Position numbers and translations under genes: made by a program. This document shows positions 49,154-57,761 of a stretch of DNA of 64,000 nucleotides, in pieces; the first letter of the stretch is position 1, and each line of letters starts with the position of its first letter. The stretch comes from an uncultured Eubacteriales bacterium (GTDB taxonomy: Bacteria; Bacillota; Clostridia; Oscillospirales; CAG-272), in contig CAKRNO010000005.1 in assembly GCA_934371135.1 (NCBI GenBank), positions 1 through 64,000 of the forward strand. The letters run 5' to 3'. The notes under the pieces are model-generated. The model saw nothing but the letters and a program-made list of their open reading frames with translations. It did not search any database and had not been told where the DNA came from.

Positions 49154-50906
49154 TCTGTCCCTCCTCCCGTTTGATTCTGTCGAGGAAGTACATGACGTTC
49201 TCCCGTGCGAACGGATAGTGCGCGCGCTCCTGGTTCTGCCAGTAGCGGAGCAGGGTCGCCGGGTCCTTCGGGTCGCCGAGCGTCCCCGCCTGCAGGTTCT
49301 TGAGGTTCTTCTCCCACATCTCCTCGCGCTGCTGCTCGGGTCCCCCCGAGAGATCGACCGAGAACAGATACCCGTCGTCATACCGGTACTGCCCCGAGGC
49401 GGGGTCGTATTCCAGGAAGTCGTAGCGCTGGAAGGTCGCGGGGTGCCGCACACCGAAGCAGTCGGTGTAGGTGATGCACCGCGGCTCGTCCGCGTAGGCG
49501 AGGTAGTGCTCGAAGATGAGGCGGTCGATCGCGGCGTACGCCATGTACTTCATGCGCCGCTTGGATTCCAGCCGCCCGGCTGCCTGCCGGATGCGGATCT
49601 GGCGCGAGTACCCGGATTCCGCCGTCGTGGTGTCCAGCCCCTGATAGGCGTCCGAGATACCGACGATGCGCTTTGCCTGGAGGTACAGCCGCTCCGCCTC
49701 GGCGATGTCCTGCGAGATGTCCGGGGTGGTATCCACCGTGCCGTAGTCCGCCGCGCTCTCGCCGGGGCGCAGACGGATGACCTGCCCGAACACGGCGTTG
49801 TTGAGCGTTACGGTCGCGTCCTCCGGCACGAGCGGCGTGACCCCCGAGCGCATGAGCTTCTGCATGATGCGGCTCTCCACCTTGTTGATGGCTTGCTGCT
49901 GCGGGCGGATGAACGCGCAGTCCGACTGCCCGAGCAGCTGCCCGGCACAGCTGGTATTGCGCCGTATCACGATGGGGAAATGCTTCGGCATATAGTACGG
50001 GATCCTCGTCCCGACCTCGCCGGCCTCCCCGCCCTCGCCGAAAGTAAGGGGGGTTTTGGCGGGAATGACCGATCCGTCCCCGAGCAGGATGTCGTGCGTG
50101 AGCACCTCCTCCGTCACGTCGCGCAGGGCGCGCTCCCGGTTGCCGCAGCGGCAGAGCGGGTCCGCCGCGCCGCAGCGCGGGCAATAGAGCTCCTTGCGGC
50201 GGTAGTACCCCTCCATGTCGGAGAGCACCGCCCCGCCGGAGAAGACGAAGCGGGAGACCTCCCCCGCCTCGTCCCGCCAGAAGCACACGACCACGGTAAC
50301 GGTCTCGTCCCCGGCGTCGCCCGCCCCCTCCGTTTCGGCGAGGCTCGCGACGGCGCGGCTCACCCCGTAGCGGCGCGTGAGCTCCTCACGGGTGGTGACG
50401 AAGCGCAGGAAGCAGTATTCCATGTCCTCGACCTCCGTGATGTGCGGCTGGGGGAAGAAATCGGTCGGCGAGAGACAGCTGACGCGCACGCCGCCCCGTG
50501 CGCCGGCATCCTCGATGCCGCTGTCCCACTCCACGAGCCAGACGCTGCCGCCGTAAATATAGGTGTACCTTTCATCCATGTCGTTGTACGCCTCAAAGGG
50601 CAGTTCGTCCCGCACCTTGGCGCACAACCGCTCGATGCCGGTGGCGTTCCGGTCGTGCCGGAGGCTGTACCGCTTCGCCTCCGCCTTGGGGGCGGGGATG
50701 TCGGAGGAGATCTGGCTCTCCACGATCTCGTAGGTGATGTTCCGCACCGCCGAGGCGCGCTCGGTGCTGCCGTCGATCTCGTCGCTCCCCTTGTATTGCT
50801 CATAGTGTCTGCGGAGGGTATCGGTCACCTCCGCGAGATGGTTCTTCGCTCCCTCGTAGAGTTCGGAGAAGAAGTGAAGCCGGTCGGTTTGTTTGCTGAT
50901 GGTCAT
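49071..50906 (-). CDS. phage portal protein (P22-like)
   Basis: A 611-residue portal, the dodecameric ring through which DNA enters the head. Typical segments are VRNITYEIVESQISSDIPAP, ERLCAKVRDELPFEAY, GGSVWLVEWDSG, and FPIVIRRNTSCAGQLLGQSD leading into IRPQQQAINKVESRIMQKLM, a pattern seen in P22-type portals. A zinc-ribbon-like insertion (CPRCGAADPLCRCG) is present near residue 245. It overlaps the terminase gene by four bases. Confidence 0.86.
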   Translation of the reverse strand: MTISKQTDRLHFFSELYEGAKNHLAEVTDTLRRHYEQYKGSDEIDGSTERASAVRNITYEIVESQISSDIPAPKAEAKRYSLRHDRNATGIERLCAKVRDELPFEAYNDMDERYTYIYGGSVWLVEWDSGIEDAGARGGVRVSCLSPTDFFPQPHITEVEDMEYCFLRFVTTREELTRRYGVSRAVASLAETEGAGDAGDETVTVVVCFWRDEAGEVSRFVFSGGAVLSDMEGYYRRKELYCPRCGAADPLCRCGNRERALRDVTEEVLTHDILLGDGSVIPAKTPLTFGEGGEAGEVGTRIPYYMPKHFPIVIRRNTSCAGQLLGQSDCAFIRPQQQAINKVESRIMQKLMRSGVTPLVPEDATVTLNNAVFGQVIRLRPGESAADYGTVDTTPDISQDIAEAERLYLQAKRIVGISDAYQGLDTTTAESGYSRQIRIRQAAGRLESKRRMKYMAYAAIDRLIFEHYLAYADEPRCITYTDCFGVRHPATFQRYDFLEYDPASGQYRYDDGYLFSVDLSGGPEQQREEMWEKNLKNLQAGTLGDPKDPATLLRYWQNQERAHYPFARENVMYFLDRIKREEGQNGTEADTGLAAKGGGDPCEIGDAAGQA

Positions 50907-52282
50907 AGGCTATCCTTTCCCGGGCAGATCGGAGTGCCGTAGCGGCGGCGCAGGTATTCTCGCTCCTCCTCCCCTGCCCGTTCGTAGTCCTCCAGAAGGT
51001 CCGCGTGCCACAGGGTCGCGGCAGCCGCGGGCGGCGGTGACGGACGGCTGTAGTAGATGGCGAAGCCGCGGAGGGCATCGGGTGCGTGGGTGATTTCGTG
51101 TGGCTCCGTTTTCGTGTCGGTCGGCCGCAACGGGTCTGTCTGCAAAAGCGGCAGGCACCGGATGATCTCGGTGCAGGTCCTGAAAATGTGCAGACGCGGC
51201 GTTCCGTCGGCGCGGAGCCGTAAGAGCTCCTTGACCGAGAGCCAGCCGGTCTCCCGGTCGTTCGCGGTCTTGGTGAAGCGTACCCCGTTCTCCTCGAAAA
51301 GCAACGCCTTGCTCCGTCCGCTCTCCTGACTGCGCGCCCAGAGGTCGGGCGGGGCGAGGGTGGCATAAATGTGCTCGTCGCGGGGGGTCGCCGCGAGAAT
51401 CCTCTCGGCGGCGCGGGATACAATGAGGTCGGATTCACACACCTCGCGGTAGAGGTAGGCGTTGCGGTCGTCATCGACCGCGATCCAGAGGCACGCGAGG
51501 CGGTCGAGCCCGTAGTCGATGGTGCGGTACCGCCGCCAGTGCGCGGGGATCGGGAACGGGTCGCAGGTGTGTATCTCATAGGAGAACTCCCCGAAATACT
51601 GCCCGTCAAAGATGTTCCAGTCCCCGAGGAGCAGCGCCCGCCGCTCCCTTTCCGGGAGGGCGAGCAGCCGCTCGCGGTAGGCGGGGTCGGCGCCGAGGAG
51701 AAAGCGGTTGTCCTCCAGCTTTGCCGGCAGGAAGATGCGGCTCCCGCCCCGTGCGGGCGTGAATTCCGTGTTCGGCGGCGACGGGTCGATGAAGCGCGCC
51801 TTGACCCACCCGTGCCCCACGCCGCCCGGGTTGGTCGAGGACTTCACCTGCTTCGGATAACGGTTGGCGCCACGCACGCGGGACATCAGGTAAAGGTACT
51901 GAAACTCGGTGAAATGGGTCAGCTCGTCGAAGCGGATGATATCGTATTCCGCCGATTGATACTGGAACACATCGTTCTCGGTCGCGCAGTAGCCGAAGTC
52001 GATGAGGCTCCCGTTCGGGAACCTGCCGGTGTGCCCGGTCGCGTGATAGGTATAGACGCTTTTCGGGTACAGAGCGAGGCTCTCGCGGATGAGCGACTTT
52101 TCGAGCTCGGGGAAGGTGCGTCGCAGTATCAGCTGTTTGGATGCGGGGTGCGTCAGGGCGAAAAGGAAGGCGTCGATGAGTTGCCCGCGGGATTTGCCGC
52201 CCCCGGCTGCCCCGCCGAACAGTACCTCGGTGGCGCCCGCGTCGAGAAACGCTTTCTGCCGCCGTGTGACCGTCAGTCTCAT
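50903..52282 (-). CDS. terL: terminase large subunit
   Basis: A 459-residue packaging motor. Walker A GGAAGGGKS is at 23-31, Walker B IIRFDELTHF follows, and the coupling motif SSTNPGG is clear. The C-terminal RNase H-like nuclease begins at YRTIDYGLDRLACLWIAVD with its first aspartate. It overlaps the small subunit by four bases. Confidence 0.94.
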   Translation of the reverse strand: MRLTVTRRQKAFLDAGATEVLFGGAAGGGKSRGQLIDAFLFALTHPASKQLILRRTFPELEKSLIRESLALYPKSVYTYHATGHTGRFPNGSLIDFGYCATENDVFQYQSAEYDIIRFDELTHFTEFQYLYLMSRVRGANRYPKQVKSSTNPGGVGHGWVKARFIDPSPPNTEFTPARGGSRIFLPAKLEDNRFLLGADPAYRERLLALPERERRALLLGDWNIFDGQYFGEFSYEIHTCDPFPIPAHWRRYRTIDYGLDRLACLWIAVDDDRNAYLYREVCESDLIVSRAAERILAATPRDEHIYATLAPPDLWARSQESGRSKALLFEENGVRFTKTANDRETGWLSVKELLRLRADGTPRLHIFRTCTEIIRCLPLLQTDPLRPTDTKTEPHEITHAPDALRGFAIYYSRPSPPPAAAATLWHADLLEDYERAGEEEREYLRRRYGTPICPGKDSL

Positions 52283-52566
52283 TCGATGACCTCCACCGAG
52301 ACGGTGAAGGTGCCGCTCTCGTCGCCGGGGCAGATCTCCCCGAGGAGAAATTTGCAGAAGGACGGGTCATACCGCTTTGTCAGCCCGCCGACGATGAGAC
52401 GCGCCTTCTGCCGTTCCCGGCATTCGTCCCATGCGCGGGCAAACGCTTCGTTTGTCTGCCGCCATTGCTGCATCTCCCCGAGGGTGACTCCGATCCGCTC
52501 GGCGAACCCCGCGAAAGTCGGGAAGTCAGCGCCGTCCGAGCCCTCATTTTTAAAATAATCGAGCAT
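52279..52566 (-). CDS. terS: terminase small subunit-like protein
   Basis: A 95-residue protein with the helix-turn-helix stretch FPTFAGFAERIGVTLGEMQQW and the later RLIVGGLTKRYDPSFCKFLLGE, matching terminase small subunits of Firmicutes phages. The ATG has only a weak ribosome site; the same frame is open for 25 codons upstream without a standard start. Confidence 0.8.
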   Translation of the reverse strand: MLDYFKNEGSDGADFPTFAGFAERIGVTLGEMQQWRQTNEAFARAWDECRERQKARLIVGGLTKRYDPSFCKFLLGEICPGDESGTFTVSVEVIE

Positions 52567-52628
52567 TTGCCGCTCATAGCCGGGGCTGTCCGTCGTGTCT
52601 CCCTCCTCCCGTGTCCTTTTCGCGATGC

Positions 52629-53560
52629 ACCCCGCATCACATCTCTATTGTAGAGGGGCGGCACTTGCCGTTGGGCTCATTCCGGGAAAAACCGATCAGG
52701 TGAAGCCCGGCGCCTCGTCGCCGCCCGTCGGCACACCCTGCCGAAAGGTGAAAAGCAGCGGCGGGGCGCCCCGTTTTCCGGGCGCCCCGCTGTTTTTATG
52801 TCGTTCGACTCTTTTCGCCGTGCGGCGACAGAAAAGCACCGTTTCCCGACCGTCCGCATCCGCTTTTGCGATGGGATGCCGTCGCATCGGTCGCATGATT
52901 TTGCCGGTGGAGAATGAAAATCTCCCGCCGCGCCGGTGGTGCTTCCGTTTCGGGCATAGCCCTGGTGCTCGTTTGACAATTGCTCGTAGTTATGCCTCCC
53001 ATGTGTAAGGAGAGCCACCGAAATCCTTTCGGTGAACGGATTTCAGCGTGCGACAAGCAGGAAAACCTTGTCCTCGGGGCGGCGACGACTGTTGTCGCAC
53101 CGAGGGCTTGGGTGCCTCTGCGGTCATGCTTTCTCCCGTTCTTTCCTTATCCCCGGACTGGTTTGTCAGGATGACGCAATCCTAGCCTCCCCTGTGTAAG
53201 GAGAGCCGCTGAAATCCTTTCGGTGAACGGATTTCAGCGTGCGACAAGCTGGAAAACCTTGTCCTCGGGGCGGCGACGACTGTCGTCGCACCGGGGGCTT
53301 GGTTGCCTGCGCGGTCATGCTTTCTCCCTCCCACCTGTTTGCGTAGCGAGACGGAGGGACTGTCGTTCTCCCGCCCTTACCCATTCTGCCTTTTTCCCCT
53401 TTTACAATCCCTCAGTCGCCTCTGGCGACAGCTCCCTTTACACAAGGGAGCCTTTCTCATTTTTCCTTTTCTTCTCTCTTTTGACCTCCTTGTTCTCCAC
53501 CCCGTTCGGCAGCCTACCTCTTTTCTTTTATGCAACTATCGTGTGGTTTCGGTCTTACAA
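52629..53560. repeat. gene-free repeat zone next to the prophage
   Basis: No gene is seen. It contains a strong hairpin (52761-52797), two copies of a roughly 190-base unit (52997-53180 and 53187-53340), and an inverted-orientation repeat at about 53405-53456 (CCCTCAGTCGCC, then CAGCTCCCTTTACACAAGGG). Each unit includes TCGGTGAACGGATTTCAGCG, which also occurs at 323. Confidence 0.8.
52761..52797 (+). terminator. strong hairpin with T run
   Basis: GCGGGGCGCCC / GGGCGCCCCGC with an eight-base loop, then TGTTTTT. No plus-strand gene precedes it. Confidence 0.75.
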
Positions 53561-53591
53561 ACAAAAAAGGCTGTCCGGAGACAGCCTTTTT
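53561..53591 (-). terminator. terminator of the esterase gene
   Basis: AAAAAGGCTGTC / GACAGCCTTTTT with loop CGGA; T run on the minus strand. Confidence 0.9.
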
Positions 53592-53625
53592 CTATGAAGC
53601 TTCAAACCGCCCCGCGGGCGGGTGT

Positions 53626-54948
53626 TCAGGCGCGCGTCGCCTCGACGCGGTAGAACGCGAGGATGGGGATCTGCGTGCCGCCGTCCACCATGTAGTAGGG
53701 CTCCTCCACCCGGTCCATCGCGCTGACGTACACCCGCCCCGTGACCGGCCGCGCGAGCGTCAGTGTCACGCGCTCGCACGCGCAAGTATAAGAGAGGAGA
53801 GCTGCCTCGCCCTCGTCGTCCGTGACGCGGATCGGGAGCTTGTCGGGCGCGAGCCCGAAGGTGACGAGCGTATGAAGGTGCGCAAACGTGAGCTCGACCT
53901 CGGTGTCCGAGAGCAGCCGCGCCCCGGTGAGGTCGGCGGCGTCGTAGTCTGCCCCCCACCCGTACAGGTGCCCGAGGGCGAGCCGCCCGACGCGCTCTCC
54001 GACGGCGGCGTTCGTGATGGGGGCGTTATGGATGCCGTCGCTCATGACGGAGTCGGAGGCGGTCGTCACATAGACGTTTCCGAGGCGGTGCGCCGCCTGC
54101 CGCTCTGCCTCCCGTACCGCGCCCCAGCTCGCCTGGCGGTCGGGCGCCTTGTTGCCGTCGATGTGGCGGTTGATCTGCACGAGCAGAATCGGCAGCTCCG
54201 GATCCCGGAAGTCCTCCCGCAGGTGTGCGATGAGGGATTGCAGCTTATCGAAATACAGGTGACCGAAGCCGTCCATCGCCTCGGCGCAGCCCTGGTACCA
54301 GATGACCCCGCGGATGCCGATGTGCCCGTTCCCGACCGTCTCGCGCATCCCGCGGTACAGGTTCCCGACCTCCTCGGGGAGCCACTGGCGGATCTGCGAG
54401 CCGGAGACCGCCGTCGGGATGAGCCCGATCGGATAGCCGAGCACCCGGGCGAGGGTCTTTGCAAAGGACAGCCACGGGTTGTGCCGGTCGCGCACAGTGT
54501 CGAAGGGGTGTGTCGCGAGATCCCACTCGCGCGCGTCGCGGTAGACGTGCACGCGCAGGTCAGGCGTTTCGGTGATGTAGCCGCGCCCGACGCCGGCGGC
54601 GTTCGACTGCCCCGCGATGAGATAATTGTCGCCGACCCCGATGTGGTGCCGCGCCTCCCACTGCTTGGCGGAGAGCGGCGGGGTGACCTCGGTCGCACTG
54701 CTCCGCAGCTCGATGCGGTAGAGCCCCCCGACCGGCAGGCGGAGCGTCACCGAAAATGTACCGTCCGCGGCGGTGGCTCTCTGCCACCCGACCACGGGCG
54801 CCATATCGTCCTCGGAGAGTGCCCCGACGAGGATCACGGCGCTCTCCGCATCCCCCTCGTCGTAGGTGCCCGTGACGGTCACGTCGGCGTATCCACCCCT
54901 CTGCTGCAGGATCTCCCAGTTCTTCGGCGCGTTTGTAAATGTAACCAT
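53626..54948 (-). CDS. SGNH-fold sialate O-acetylesterase (SASA-like) protein
   Basis: A 440-residue protein. An N-terminal beta domain (about 1-95) is followed by an SGNH hydrolase domain: nucleophile serine in IAGQSNAAG (about 112-120), block III RGVIWYQGCAEAM, and the Asp-His pair in SDGIHN. A C-terminal beta domain ends it. The family removes O-acetyl groups from sialic acids or other glycans. There is no signal peptide, which would suit a phage tail or spike protein, but a cytosolic enzyme is equally possible. GCGGAGGTAATAAT upstream. Confidence 0.82.
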   Translation of the reverse strand: MVTFTNAPKNWEILQQRGGYADVTVTGTYDEGDAESAVILVGALSEDDMAPVVGWQRATAADGTFSVTLRLPVGGLYRIELRSSATEVTPPLSAKQWEARHHIGVGDNYLIAGQSNAAGVGRGYITETPDLRVHVYRDAREWDLATHPFDTVRDRHNPWLSFAKTLARVLGYPIGLIPTAVSGSQIRQWLPEEVGNLYRGMRETVGNGHIGIRGVIWYQGCAEAMDGFGHLYFDKLQSLIAHLREDFRDPELPILLVQINRHIDGNKAPDRQASWGAVREAERQAAHRLGNVYVTTASDSVMSDGIHNAPITNAAVGERVGRLALGHLYGWGADYDAADLTGARLLSDTEVELTFAHLHTLVTFGLAPDKLPIRVTDDEGEAALLSYTCACERVTLTLARPVTGRVYVSAMDRVEEPYYMVDGGTQIPILAFYRVEATRA

Positions 54949-54996
54949 ATTATTACCTCCGCAAGTTTTCTCGGCACATCCTTGCCGTCTTTATTG

Positions 54997-55026
54997 CAAA
55001 AACAGGGGTGCGATGCACCCCTGTTT
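54997..55026 (-). terminator. terminator of the exonuclease gene
   Basis: AAACAGGGGTGC / GCACCCCTGTTT with loop GAT, then TTTTG on the minus strand. Confidence 0.85.
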
Positions 55027-56015
55027 CAGGCTTCGGTCCCTCCGGTGCCCGCCGATGCCTTTGCCGCGGGGCGGCGACGACGGCGGCGACGCGGGCGCGC
55101 TTTTTTCTCGGCTTCCCCCTCTGCGAGGCGGCGCCGATAGGTCGCGATATTTTCTTCATCCGCCTCGACCACACTCTTGTGCAGGCGGAGCGTCTCGTTG
55201 AAGTTGTGCTGCAGCTTCGCCGTGAGCATCATCTCACCGTGCGTCTTGCAGGTCATGAGGCAGGAGTATTTCTGTCCCTTGGAGTGCAGCAGCTTGGTTG
55301 TCTCGCAGGCGGCGCCGCAGAGCGGGCAGACCGGGTGAGAGATGGCGGGATGCGCGAGCAGAGCTTTGAGGTCGTCGTATCCCTTGTCCCCGGCGTCCGC
55401 GTTACCGATATCCGTCTCCTCGAGGAACTGCCCGCGGCGGGCGGTATAGGAGGCGATACCGGCGGCGAGGTCGAGCTTTGCCGCGACCTGCGCCGTGAAG
55501 TAGGCGTCGTTGAGCGCGTCATGGGCGGGCAGGGTCTGCTCGATTCCGAAGTGCTCCATCGCGTATTCGAGCGAGCGCTGGCGGTTGACACCGTCGGTCT
55601 GCTGATTGAAGATGGGTTGCAGGTCGTAGATGCGGTCGAGCCAGGAGGTGTCCGCGCCGAGCACACGCAGATTGTCCTTCAGCATCGGGATGTCGTCGGG
55701 TCCCCAGGTCAGGAAGGCGAAATCCTCCCCGCACCAACGGTGGAAGTTCTCTGCCGCCTCCCGGAGCGGCACGCCCCCGTCCATCATGTCCTGCGTAATG
55801 CCGGTCAGGTCGCGCACATGGCGATGGATACGGGTAAAGTACTGCGGGCGTACAATGACGCTGTAACTGCCGCAGATGCGCATTTTTTCGCTTAATTTGA
55901 CGGCACCGATCTGGATCACCTCGCCGCGCAGGCGCGCCCCGAGGCGCTTCTGCACTGCCTGCAGCTTTTCGGCGTATGCCTGATTCCATTCCAGGTCCAG
56001 TGAGATATAATACAT
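55026..56015 (-). CDS. DEDD-type 3'-5' exonuclease with zinc ribbon and arginine-rich tail
   Basis: A 329-residue protein. Exonuclease motif I is LDLEWNQ, motif II lies in the FAFLTWGPDDIPMLKDN segment, and motif III is AHDALNDAYFT, as in the RNase T/DnaQ superfamily (KapD-like). Residues about 245-275 hold CPLCGAACE, then C-x2-C-x3-H (SCLMTCKTHGE), a zinc-ribbon-like unit, and the C-terminus is RPRRRRRRRP, likely to bind nucleic acid. Substrate, RNA or DNA, is not deducible. Confidence 0.87.
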   Translation of the reverse strand: MYYISLDLEWNQAYAEKLQAVQKRLGARLRGEVIQIGAVKLSEKMRICGSYSVIVRPQYFTRIHRHVRDLTGITQDMMDGGVPLREAAENFHRWCGEDFAFLTWGPDDIPMLKDNLRVLGADTSWLDRIYDLQPIFNQQTDGVNRQRSLEYAMEHFGIEQTLPAHDALNDAYFTAQVAAKLDLAAGIASYTARRGQFLEETDIGNADAGDKGYDDLKALLAHPAISHPVCPLCGAACETTKLLHSKGQKYSCLMTCKTHGEMMLTAKLQHNFNETLRLHKSVVEADEENIATYRRRLAEGEAEKKARPRRRRRRRPAAKASAGTGGTEA

Positions 56016-56228
56016 TCTGTCAGTCGCTTTCCGCCGCGAACGCGGCTGGTCTTCCTCATTTTACACAAAGTGCATTATACACCATCCGCCCCGCCCTCGT
56101 CAAGGGTGTCCTTGTGAAACTTCGCGCCGCGCCCCCGCGCGTCGCCCCTCCGCGTTTTCCGTCCCCTCTGCCCCCGCCCCGTGTGCGCCGCGCGGGCGCG
56201 CCTTCACAGTCCGTTCAAAGAAAAAACA

Positions 56229-56257
56229 TTGATTTTATATGCCTCGCGTGGTACAAT
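56229..56257 (+). promoter_or_regulatory. promoter of the DUF5685 gene cluster
   Basis: -35 TTGATT, 17-base spacer, -10 TACAAT. Confidence 0.85.
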
Positions 56258-56291
56258 ATACTGCAACTGATACTGTGGAGGAGTGTGCCTC

Positions 56292-57182
56292 ATGTTCGGC
56301 TATGTACGACCCTACCGCCCGAGCGTGACGCTCGGCGACTACGAGTTCTATCGTTCGGTCTACTGCGGGATCTGCCGCGCGATGAAAAAACAGACCGGGT
56401 ACCTGTCCTCCATGACGCTGAATTACGACATGGTGTTCCTCGCTCTCGCGCGGCTCATCGTCGGCGACCGCACCATTTCCATCCACCCGCACCGCTGTGC
56501 CGTCCACCCCGTGAAGCCACGCGCCATGGTGGTGGATAACCCCGCGACGGATTACGCCGCGAGGGCGACCGTCCTGCTCGCCTACCGCAAGATGGCGGAC
56601 GACGTCGCCGACGGGCGCTTTCTCGGTAAAGTGCCGCCCGCCGTGGCAAAGGCGATGCTCTCCCGCGCCAAAAAGCGCGCCGGTCTGCCGGCGCTCGACC
56701 GCGAGATCGAAGCGTGTCTGACCTCCCTCTCGGAGATGGAGCGCGACCGGGTCGCGTCGATCGACCGCCCCGCCGAGGCGTTCGGGCGGCTGCTCGGCAG
56801 CATCTTCGCCTACGATGCCCCCGCCCCCTGTCAGGACGCGCTCCGCGCGACCGGGGACGCCGTCGGCAGGTTCATCTACTGTGCCGACGCCGCCGAGGAC
56901 TTCCCGCGCGACGTCCGCTCCGGCTCCTACAACCCGTATGTACTGACCTACGGGGACACGCTCTCGGAGGATGCGAGGACGGATATCCGCGCCGCGCTCA
57001 TCAATACGCTTGCCGCCGCCGAGGGGGCGTTCCGCTCCCTGCCGCTCGAGGGCGCAGGCGCCGCCGCCCGGCTGTTCCTGAACATTCTGTACGAGGGGCT
57101 GCCCCACCGGGTGGATTTTCTGCTCCCGGGCGCGCCCACCGGCAAACATAAGCTCACCCCATACGACGGCGTTCTGCCGTAA
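56292..57182 (+). CDS. DUF5685-family protein
   Basis: A 296-residue helical protein with the family start MFGYVRP, then YRSVYCGICRAMKKQTGYLS and MTLNYDMVFLALA, and an internal RLLGSIFAYDAPAP. The function is unknown. In Clostridia it is found next to J-domain-like proteins, as here. Ribosome site TGGAGGAGTGTGCCTC. It opens a run of five same-strand genes. Confidence 0.85.
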   Translation: MFGYVRPYRPSVTLGDYEFYRSVYCGICRAMKKQTGYLSSMTLNYDMVFLALARLIVGDRTISIHPHRCAVHPVKPRAMVVDNPATDYAARATVLLAYRKMADDVADGRFLGKVPPAVAKAMLSRAKKRAGLPALDREIEACLTSLSEMERDRVASIDRPAEAFGRLLGSIFAYDAPAPCQDALRATGDAVGRFIYCADAAEDFPRDVRSGSYNPYVLTYGDTLSEDARTDIRAALINTLAAAEGAFRSLPLEGAGAAARLFLNILYEGLPHRVDFLLPGAPTGKHKLTPYDGVLP

Positions 57183-57199
57183 CCCCAAGGAGGAAATGT

Positions 57200-57760
57200 A
57201 TGAACCGTAACCCCTACGAGGTCCTGGGCGTCGCCCCCGGCGCCACCGATGACGAGATCAAGAACGCGTACCGCGCCCTCGCCCGCCGGTATACCCCCGA
57301 CAGCGCCGAGATGCAGGAAATCAATGACGCCTTTGACGAGATCGTGCGTCAGCGCGCCGCATCCGGCGGCTTCAACAGCTCTCCCTTTTCCGGCGTGCGC
57401 GCCTGCCTCTCGCGCGGCGACTATGCCGAAGCGGAGCGGGAGCTCGACCTGTGCCCCACCGATACGAGAAACGCCGAATGGCATTTTCTCAAAAGCGTCT
57501 GTCTCGACCGCCGCGGGCAGACCGGAGACGCCATGCAGGAGCTGAATACTGCCTGCGCCATGGACCCCGGCAACGAGGAGTACGCCAAATCGCGCGACAT
57601 CTACCGTACCCGCGCCGGCGGCTACGGCGCCTCCTACCGCACGGATACCTACGGCAGCCGGCGCGACACCACCGCCTCCTTCTGCAACTGCTGCTCCAAT
57701 CTCATCATCGCGGACTGCTGCTGCGAGTGCCTGGGCGGGGATCTCATCCCCTGCATCTGA
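57200..57760 (+). CDS. J-domain-like protein with altered HPD and cysteine-rich tail
   Basis: A 186-residue protein. The first 60 residues are a J-domain (NPYEVLGVAPGATDDEIKNA, then MQEINDAFDEI), but the HPD loop reads YTPD: Thr32 replaces the histidine needed to stimulate DnaK ATPase. A middle helical TPR-like pair follows (YAEAERELDLC, then GDAMQELNTACAMDPG). The C-terminus has eight cysteines in CNCC, CCCEC and related groups. AAGGAGGAAATGT fixes the start. Confidence 0.85.
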   Translation: MNRNPYEVLGVAPGATDDEIKNAYRALARRYTPDSAEMQEINDAFDEIVRQRAASGGFNSSPFSGVRACLSRGDYAEAERELDLCPTDTRNAEWHFLKSVCLDRRGQTGDAMQELNTACAMDPGNEEYAKSRDIYRTRAGGYGASYRTDTYGSRRDTTASFCNCCSNLIIADCCCECLGGDLIPCI

Positions 57761-57761
57761 T

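Noticed and set aside
52735..52752. Right-hand attachment site for the prophage matching the tRNA-Leu end
   Set aside because: Only about ten bases (CGAAAGGTGA) resemble the remnant sequence at 37513; too short and misplaced to call an att site.
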